Assembly (NCBI GenBank): GCA_024195585.1
Contig: SWBL01000240.1
Span: 1-64,000 of the forward strand
Length of the DNA: 64,000 nucleotides
DNA from: Aureobasidium sp. EXF-3400
Taxonomy: Eukaryota > Ascomycota > Dothideomycetes > Dothideales > Saccotheciaceae
Direction: 5' to 3'
A program made the translations under genes and the position numbers. The notes beneath the pieces were generated by a model. That model did not search any database, was not told the DNA's origin, and saw nothing but the letters and a program-made list of their open reading frames with translations. Positions 57,862-64,000 of this stretch are shown here, piece by piece. Numbering within the stretch: the stretch's first letter is position 1; every line of letters begins with the position of its first letter.

Positions 57862-59336
57862 ATGGCAACCATGACACAAGCAGCAGCTGCGGCTGAGAGA
57901 GCCATTGGCCACGGCGACAACGCCATCACCGCCCAGGACGTTACCAACCCCGGCAGAAACAGAGAAAAGTATGGCGACCCCAACGAGACCATGAAGGCTC
58001 TCGTCTGGCAGGGCAAGAATAAGGTCGAGGTCATCGAGTGCCCAAAGCCCAAGCTCGTTGAGGACCGCGATGTCATTCTCAAGATTACCGGCAGCACTGT
58101 CTGCGGTTCAGATCTCCACTTGCTCCACGGCTCGGTCGTCGAGATGGAGAAGGGCGATATCCTTGGCCACGAGTTCTGTGGTATCATCGACCAGGTCGGC
58201 TCTGCCGTCAAGAACCACAAGGTTGGCGACCGTGTTGTTGCCTCTTTCCAGATTGCTTGCGGAGACGTACGTATCACATCAAATGATTCTTTCAAGGCTT
58301 CATGCTGACTTCAACACACAGTGCATGTACTGCGCAAAGAAGCTCTCTTCGCAGTGCGAGAAGACCAACTCGAACACAATTGAGAACGCCATGTACGGCG
58401 GCCGCACTGCTGGCATGTTCGGCTACTCTCACTTCACTGGTGGCTTCGCTGGTGGTCAGGCCGAGTACACTCGTGTACCTTGTGGTGATGTCAACCTGCT
58501 TCACCTTCCCGACGATGTTCCCGACGAGAAGGGTCTCTACCTCTCCGATGTTGTCAGCACCAGCTGGAACTGCGTCGTCGACACTGGAGTCAAGGAAGGT
58601 GATGTCGTTGCCATCTGGGGTGCCGGTCCCATCGGTCAGATGTGCATTGACTTCTCCTACATGAACGGCGCCAAGCGTGTTATTGTCATCGACCAGAACT
58701 GGCGTCTCGACTACTGCAAGTCCAAGTTCCCCAACATTGAGACCATCGACTTCACCAACCTGCCCAAGGGCGAGACTGTTGTCAGCACCTTGAAGAAGAT
58801 GGAGCACGGTGGTCCTGATGTTGCCCTTGAGTGTGTTGCTGGAGAATACCCCAAGAGCTGGGCTCACACCCTCGAAATGGCTGCCGGTCTTGAGACCGAC
58901 ACCCCCGAGATCATCAACGAGATGATTGAGAGTGTCAAGAACTACGGTCGTTGCGGTATCACCGGTGTCTACGTTGGCTTCGTAAGTTATCTCTGCTCTT
59001 CCGATGTTCATTAGCACATTACTGACCTTATCACAGACCAACCACTTCAACATCGGCTCATTGATGGAGCGCGGTATCCGCCTTATCGGTAACGGACAAG
59101 CACCCGTCCACCTCTACTGGGAGAAGCTCCTCAAAATGATCCAGGAGGGCAAGATCGACCCTTTGAAGATGGTCACCCACCGTGTTCGCATTGAGGATAT
59201 GGCCGAAGTTTACTACGCCTTCGACAAGAAGGACGATGGTATGCAGAAGGTCTTCTGCGAGACCAAGTTCTCGCAACCCGCATGCTCTGGCAGCCCTGCT
59301 CTCAAGAGATTCGCCGACCACCCATTGTCGGCATAA
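57862..59336 (+). CDS. Zinc alcohol dehydrogenase, formaldehyde-dehydrogenase-like
   Basis: Exons 57862-58266, 58322-58981 and 59037-59336 (two 55-nt introns, phase 0) give 454 residues. The catalytic zinc ligands are in TVCGSDLHLLHG (Cys81) and LGHEF (His103, Glu104); the structural zinc site is Cys133, 136, 139 and 147. The NAD(P) fold has IWGAGPIGQMC. Extensions around YGGRTAGMFGYSH and CVAGEYPKSWAHTLE place it in the formaldehyde-dehydrogenase-like subgroup of medium-chain dehydrogenases, rather than the classical glutathione-dependent class III enzyme. Codons are strongly C-ending (GTC, GAG, AAG, CTC), unlike neighbouring genes, which suggests high expression. The substrate is probably a small aldehyde or alcohol. 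Confidence 0.93.
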
Positions 59337-59981
59337 AGACTTGACCTTTTCACCACACTTCGATGATGTTTGACGACGACCACGGATTATACCTTTTTGT
59401 TGGCACCTTTTTGGAAAGAAAATTGGACTCCTACACACCGATCCGAAGCTTGAGAAGATACTGTGCTGCCTAAGGCGTCCTGTTTCAGCTTCTCGAATTC
59501 AGATAGTATCATGAATAGTAAAAATAATACAACTTTCAACTCCATACTCATTCTTCCTGACTTGTGTTTCTTGTCTTTTGGTGATGTTGATGCTTGACGT
59601 TGACTTTGACGCGACTGCCGAACCTTTTGAGTTGACACCATCTTTTGCGGCTCAACAACGAGTCAAACAACTACCAATTTGAGTTCAGCAAACGGACCGA
59701 CGTTCACCGCACTTCTCGACAATAATTTCTCTCAATCATGTACCCCGTATCTATCCGGACTGAAAAGTGGATGAAACGAACGGCCAACAGACGACGATCA
59801 TAATTCGCGACTCACGCCCAGCAACGCCGAGTGCGCGATGGCGCCGACAAAGAAAACATTGGGCTTGGACCAAGCTTGCAGGGCACAGGAAAAGCAGGTT
59901 TAAAGGACCTTGATACCTCTTGAGTGCTACAGACTCGACCTCTCCCCTACCAAACGAATTCCAAAATCATCTTCTGCGAAA
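59337..59981. other. Intergenic region without a supported gene
   Basis: 645 bases between two rightward genes. The dehydrogenase 3' end is AT-rich (about 59500-59545). No gene or repeat is seen. Confidence 0.4.
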
Positions 59982-60660
59982 ATGGGTATCCGTATACCAC
60001 CCTCCCTGCACCGCAACACCCTGCGTCCCTATCTGGCCGAATTCGTGGGCACAACTCTACTCATCCTCATTGGCGATGGCGTAGTAGCCCAAGCCCTCCT
60101 CACCGAATACCGCTACGCAAATTTCCTATCAGTAAACCTCGCCTGGGCATCCGCAGTAGCATTATCCTGCTACATAGGCGCAACCGTAAACCCCTCCATC
60201 ACATTGGCTTCAGCAATCATCCGCCCTTCAAAACTCCAATGGCAACAACTTCCCTTCAAAATCGCTGCTCAATTCTCTGGTGCCTTTGTAGGCGCTGCTC
60301 TGGTGTATGCACAATATGCCTCAGCAATCGCATCCTGGGATCCTGAGTTTACGGTTCCTGGTGGCTCTATCATGAGCCCGAAGGGACATCATTCAGCGGG
60401 TATTTTTGCTACATATCCGGCTGAGCATTTTGGGTCAAATTGGGAAGCTGCGGTGGCGGAATTTTTGGGTGCTAGTGTATTGGCTTTTGGGGTTTATGCT
60501 GTTGCGGATGGAAGGAATGAGGTGCTCAAGGCGCCGCAGTTTGGGTTGTTTGCGTTGATGGTTGCGATTGGGGCGTCTATGGGGTGGCAGACTGGTTATG
60601 TGAGTGCTGAAGTCTTTGGTGAAAGAATGGTTTTGCTGATTTTGTTGCAGGCTATTAATC
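59950..60660. other. Strand-composition switch (C-rich to G-rich)
   Basis: The + strand at about 59985-60330 is A/C-rich and G-poor; from about 60345 to 60660 it is G/T-rich and C-poor. The turn is near 60340, inside exon 1 of the aquaglyceroporin. The intron inside the right arm shares the bias, so this is not only codon selection. Confidence 0.6.
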
Positions 60661-60884
60661 CAGCTCGTGATTTTGGGCCGAGAGTCTTTTCGGCTTTCAT
60701 CTATGGTCGTGAGGTGTTCACTGCCAAGGGCTTTTACTTTGTGGTTCCTCTGTTTGTGCCGACTTTCGGTTGCATTACTGGAGCTGCTTTGTATGATGCT
60801 TTCTTGTTTGAAGGCGAAGGATCGGCTGTTACTGATGCTTTGGATGCTGCGGAGGGTCATGATGGGAGAATCGCTATTGAGTAA
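59982..60884 (+). CDS. Aquaglyceroporin (MIP family)
   Basis: Exons 59982-60599 and 60651-60884 give 283 residues and six helices plus two half-helices (PF00230). The first pore loop has NPS (GATVNPSITLA) instead of NPA; the second has NPARDFGPR, whose Asp after NPAR is the mark of glycerol-permeable channels. EFVGTTLLILIGDGVVAQ is the typical first helix. The 51-nt intron (GTGAGT...TTGCAG) is a multiple of three and has no in-frame stop, so the unspliced frame stays open and would insert 17 residues just before the second pore loop. Relatives read GWQTGYAINPARD there, which shows that the intron is real. The first half of the gene uses A/C-ending codons and the second half G/T-ending codons. 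Confidence 0.92.
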   Translation: MGIRIPPSLHRNTLRPYLAEFVGTTLLILIGDGVVAQALLTEYRYANFLSVNLAWASAVALSCYIGATVNPSITLASAIIRPSKLQWQQLPFKIAAQFSGAFVGAALVYAQYASAIASWDPEFTVPGGSIMSPKGHHSAGIFATYPAEHFGSNWEAAVAEFLGASVLAFGVYAVADGRNEVLKAPQFGLFALMVAIGASMGWQTGYVSAEVFGERMVLLILLQAINPARDFGPRVFSAFIYGREVFTAKGFYFVVPLFVPTFGCITGAALYDAFLFEGEGSAVTDALDAAEGHDGRIAIE

Positions 60885-61247
60885 ACGATGGGTTTGCATT
60901 TACGTCTACAACGACGAGCATGGTTGGAGGAAGGCTTTGTTGCATACAAGGTGTTTGTTGTCGAGATCTGCTTTGATGAACCGTCGAATCTTCCACATTC
61001 ATATCTCATGTTTGGGTGGGAAGACAGATAACGAACATGGTTACGTATCGAGTCCAAACTAGACTGGCGAAGAATGCCTTGTCGCTTCTGACTAATTATG
61101 TACTTTCCACTACCCTGTGCCTTGAATTTTTGATTCTGACCACTCCTGTAGAACAATGTCCCCCTCCGTCTCTTTTCTCCCCTATCAACACATCATCCTT
61201 CATTATCATCCCTCAACGTCTTCTTTTGCTGTGTTCATATCCCGTTT
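60885..61247. other. Convergent intergenic region
   Basis: 363 bases between the 3' ends of the aquaglyceroporin and the SRA gene; C/T-rich at about 61140-61240. Nothing else is recognised. Confidence 0.4.
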
Positions 61248-62585
61248 TCAAGCAAGATACTTCTTCTCAATCTTGGCCTTGGCCAGGGCCTCCAATTCCT
61301 CAGGTGTAGGACGAACCTCAGGACCAGCGTGACGGATAGAACCTTGATCAGGCTCGCGGACGAGGTGGAAGAGATGAATCTGCTTGTCCCGATTCTTGAC
61401 CTCGTAGCCGACGACTTTGTAGAGACCGTCGTATCTCATTCCTTCTTGAGGGCGGTATTCGTTGGGGCCTTCGGTTGTCATCTTCGATGTGCGAAGCACA
61501 CGGACAGGCATTTTGTTCCGAGAACTTTCAATCATGTGCTGAGTAGAATCTGTAGGGCGGGCTGGATCGTCCGACTCAGTGCCGTAGTACCAAATCTCAT
61601 CTCCGCTGTCAATGTTAGGGTAACTACCTCCCGACAGAACACATGAGAATGCGCCTTCACCGGCCTTGCCACAGATACCGGCCACAGTGGCACTGTGCGC
61701 ACCATCTCTTACCGCACAGAGCTGTGTAGGCCACCATTGACCGTTGCGGAGGTAGTTGTTGCCATGAACGTTGCCCCTTCGTCTCTTAAACTTAGGGTCC
61801 AGGCTGTTTCCTGCACTGTCTCGACCTAGCTTAGCATTTTTGGTGCGGCCCAGCTTGATGCCACGGAAGAGGTCTGGGTTGGTATCTTTCTGCCACCATT
61901 TGACATAAAGTTCGGCAGCATCTTCCTTGATGTACCAAGGGTAGTCGACTGTAGTGGAAGCGAAGATGGCTGGCAGTCCTCTGTCGTTATGAAGCAGTCC
62001 TTTGACGCGGATCGTCATGGCGCTCAGATCGAGGAAAAAGGCACGATGGATGCCATCGTTGATCTTCGTGAACTCGGCAGGATCTGGAAGCATGTTCTTT
62101 GCTACGGCATCATGACATTTCTTGATTCCGGTTGTAATCTTGTTCAAGTGTTGCTCAATGCCAATGGGGATTCTTGGGGCCTTTCTGACTTGATCAAGCT
62201 TGATATTGTTGTACCAAGTTGGTGGTTCGGGTCTTGTCATGTCAATCTGAAGACGTTCGCCACCCTCCATAGCATCTTCGGCTGGCAGATCAGTCCTTCG
62301 CTGTGCCACAAACGTGAAAGGAGCAACCGGAGCACGACCCGTTGTGAGAGTTGGAGGAGTAGGTGCTACAGTTGCTGCAGTTGTCGCAGGTGCCGCAGTT
62401 GCTGGTGCGGGCGTATGAGAAGCATCAGCCGAGACTGAAGGTGGCGATGCAGGTCGGGAAGAGGTCTGCGGTTTCTGTGATTTCTGTGATCGTTGGGACT
62501 GGAACCAGAGTTTTGCTTCTTCCTGTTTAGCCATGTTGACGTTACGCCACCAGGGCGTGCCGCCCATCATGAGTTGATCGTCCAT
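61248..62585 (-). CDS. SRA (SET- and RING-associated) domain protein
   Basis: An intronless gene of 445 residues. The SRA/YDG domain (PF02182) covers about 270-400: NGQWWPTQLCAVRDGAHS, VAGICGKAGEGAFSCVLSGG, DSGDEIWYYGT, then STQHMIESSRNKMPVRVLR and RYDGLYKVVGYE. In animals and plants this fold (UHRF1, SUVH) flips out and reads 5-methylcytosine at hemimethylated or methylated sites. Here there is no RING, PHD, UBL or SET domain; the first 120 residues are a polar, Ala/Pro/Thr-rich stretch, and residues 120-270 are a helical, positively charged region of unknown fold. It is probably nuclear and may link DNA methylation to chromatin, but binding is not shown. Start at 62585, the first ATG. Confidence 0.9.
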   Translation of the reverse strand: MDDQLMMGGTPWWRNVNMAKQEEAKLWFQSQRSQKSQKPQTSSRPASPPSVSADASHTPAPATAAPATTAATVAPTPPTLTTGRAPVAPFTFVAQRRTDLPAEDAMEGGERLQIDMTRPEPPTWYNNIKLDQVRKAPRIPIGIEQHLNKITTGIKKCHDAVAKNMLPDPAEFTKINDGIHRAFFLDLSAMTIRVKGLLHNDRGLPAIFASTTVDYPWYIKEDAAELYVKWWQKDTNPDLFRGIKLGRTKNAKLGRDSAGNSLDPKFKRRRGNVHGNNYLRNGQWWPTQLCAVRDGAHSATVAGICGKAGEGAFSCVLSGGSYPNIDSGDEIWYYGTESDDPARPTDSTQHMIESSRNKMPVRVLRTSKMTTEGPNEYRPQEGMRYDGLYKVVGYEVKNRDKQIHLFHLVREPDQGSIRHAGPEVRPTPEELEALAKAKIEKKYLA

Positions 62586-63347
62586 TGTCTGAGCAAATGC
62601 GGTTAGTTGACGTGTCGCTGTATAGATGCAGGCGACAGACTCGAGATGCTGTGGATGTGAAAGTGATGCAAGAGTAAAAGAGGTTATGTGATGTTGTGAA
62701 ATAGAAGGTAAAGGAAGGAGAGATGAGAAGATGACTTACTCGTATCTTCCGAGTCGGTGATGAATAGTGTGTTGATGTTGAGCAGACACGGTTGAGATGA
62801 AACAACAAGAAATTGTCTCGTCAAGCAGCTCGGATTTTATAGAAGGTACGACAGTCGACGAAATAATTTGAGTTAATTATTTTAATGTGACTCGATACAG
62901 CGTCGACGCCACTCGAATCATGGAAGATTCCTACGAACGCAGGAACCAGGCAAGGTCCCCCCAATAGTGTTTGTATCTGCTCTCGACCAACCCGATGGCC
63001 GAATGTATAGTCACACAAATTTCGATATAACGACTGGCCGAGGTGGTCGTACTGTGATATCGCTTTGGTCCAGTGGAAGGGGTCCAAGATGTTTGCCAGA
63101 GACCCGAGATATTTTGTACTCTGATGTCTGAGAACAGGCGCCCTATAATTGTGTTTGATAATCCGGGTGGAGTGTAGGTAGTCGAGTAGTAGTAGTTCGT
63201 GATAAGATGGTCAGGTCAGGGTCGCTTAAGTCCGATGGGACTAAGCGGGCTCGGGTGCAAACAGTTCAAACATGGAGCTTTACAGATGGTATTCCAGCAA
63301 TGCGACCAACTTTCTTGACTATAGCAACTTGACTGAATGCACCAATC
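62586..63347. promoter_or_regulatory. Divergent promoter of the SRA and CTNNBL1-like genes
   Basis: 762 bases between outward-facing starts. The SRA side has a likely leader with possible splice signals at about 62740. Palindromic stretches such as TTGAGTTAATTATTTTAA lie at about 62868-62885. No gene is supported. Confidence 0.4.
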
Positions 63348-64000
63348 ATGACGAGCATCGACGACCTCTTCAAAAAGCCCTTCCTCTCCTCGGCCAACGG
63401 AAGTACTAAGCGTAAATTCGACGGCCAAGATGCAGAAGCAGCATACAAATCAGCCAAATTAGACCCGAGTGTCGATGATGCGCCAGAAGATGAGGACGAA
63501 GATATGGAAGCCGGACCCGAATTACCACCAGACGAGGATGAAGATGAAGAGGGCCGCTTCTTTGGCAGCGGAACAAACCAACACACCAACGCAGCACTGG
63601 ACTTTGTGGACCGAGCAGACGATGGCAACGACATCAAGGCCGAGAAGATAGACCAAGCATGGGTGCGCCGTCTAGGCCTGAGTTTCGAGCGGAAAATCAA
63701 TAAGAACAGCGAGCTGCGCGCAAAATACGAGGATGACCCGTCACGCTTCGTGGCCAGCGAGGCCGACCTGGACGCCGAGATCAAGAGTTTGAGCATTCTC
63801 TCCGAACACCCAGAGCTATACAAGGACTTTGCAAAGATCGGCTGTGCAGCAAGTCTGGTTTCTCTCTTATCACACGAAAACACAGATATCGCCATTGACG
63901 CCATTGAAATCATCTCAGAGTTGCTAGACGACGACGTACAAGCAGAGCAAGAACAATGGGACACTCTGGTATCAGCCATGCTGGAAGCAGACCTCATCGA
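63348..64000 (+). CDS. Beta-catenin-like protein 1 (CTNNBL1) homologue, 3' end outside the window
   Basis: The frame opens at the ATG at 63348 and stays open to the end of the window: 217 complete codons. It starts MTSIDDLFKKPFLSS with a basic patch STKRKFDGQDAE (possible nuclear signal), then an acidic run (DAPEDEDEDMEAGPELPPDEDEDEE), and then a helical region. ALDFVDRADD, LGLSFERKINKNSELRAKY, and HPELYKDFAKIGCAASLVSLLSHENTDIAIDAIEIISELLDDD are typical of CTNNBL1 (PF08216), an armadillo-fold protein of the spliceosome-associated Prp19 complex. Only the N-terminal part can be judged. Confidence 0.9.
   Translation, partial: MTSIDDLFKKPFLSSANGSTKRKFDGQDAEAAYKSAKLDPSVDDAPEDEDEDMEAGPELPPDEDEDEEGRFFGSGTNQHTNAALDFVDRADDGNDIKAEKIDQAWVRRLGLSFERKINKNSELRAKYEDDPSRFVASEADLDAEIKSLSILSEHPELYKDFAKIGCAASLVSLLSHENTDIAIDAIEIISELLDDDVQAEQEQWDTLVSAMLEADLI

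Noticed and set aside
58292..59053. A 253-codon open frame antisense to the zinc dehydrogenase
   Set aside because: It mirrors a gene with strong C-ending codon bias, which removes stops from the opposite strand; it has no domain and crosses the sense introns.
59982..60884. Reading the aquaglyceroporin as one uninterrupted exon of 300 residues
   Set aside because: The extra 17 residues break the highly conserved GWQTGYAINPARD segment and are bounded by perfect GTGAGT and TTGCAG splice sites.
1..64000. CRISPR array, rRNA operon, transposon or insertion-sequence ends
   Set aside because: No spaced direct repeats, rRNA-like sequence, transposase, reverse transcriptase, or terminal repeats were noticed; the host is a eukaryote.

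Overview
This window is nuclear DNA of a filamentous ascomycete (Pezizomycotina; Dothideomycetes is my best guess from the gene families). Genes lie on both strands about every 2 to 2.5 kb. Most are split by short GT-AG introns of roughly 47 to 105 nt, often with a recognisable CTRAY-type branch site. The families (Zn2Cys6 regulator, DUF3112 and rhodopsin-type fungal membrane proteins, DUF2264, Gwt1, Utp4, DUF3336-patatin lipase, SRA) fit that group. Exon joins were worked out by hand: for every multi-exon gene listed, the reading frame closes across all junctions. Gene identities rest on recognised motifs only, since no database search was possible.

Layout. 1-9 kb: a tRNA-like element at the left edge, about 1.8 kb with no supported gene, a secreted or membrane orphan protein, a decayed fragment of an oxidoreductase gene beside its intact relative, an FAD amine/amino-acid-type oxidoreductase, and a secreted type-B carboxylesterase. 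10.7-25.7 kb: an accessory-looking block with a rhodopsin-domain membrane protein, a Zn2Cys6 regulator, a DUF3112 receptor-like protein, an FAD monooxygenase, a secreted NTF2-like protein, a rhodanese/Cdc25-like phosphatase, a nine-exon sugar/quinate-type transporter with a GC-AG intron, and a DUF2264 protein. This could be a small catabolic or perception cluster, but that is inference.

25.7-46 kb: a BTB protein, an RRM protein, an MFS drug/H+-type transporter, a WDR6/Rtt10-like tRNA-modification factor divergent from the rRNA-processing factor Utp4, a Ser/Thr-rich GPI wall protein, and a Kha1-type K+/H+ antiporter. 46-64 kb: mostly conserved genes, namely a triacylglycerol lipase, a Mei5/Sfr1-like recombination factor, GWT1, a long disordered protein, a zinc alcohol/formaldehyde dehydrogenase, an aquaglyceroporin, an SRA-domain protein, and the 5' part of a CTNNBL1-like gene that leaves the window.

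The least expected signal is compositional. At four places (near 29.56, 48.85, 49.97 and 60.34 kb) the + strand flips abruptly from C-rich/G-poor to G-rich/C-poor over a few hundred bases. The polarity is always the same, whatever the direction of the gene. This is the polarity expected at replication start sites, and it even switches codon choice within single genes.
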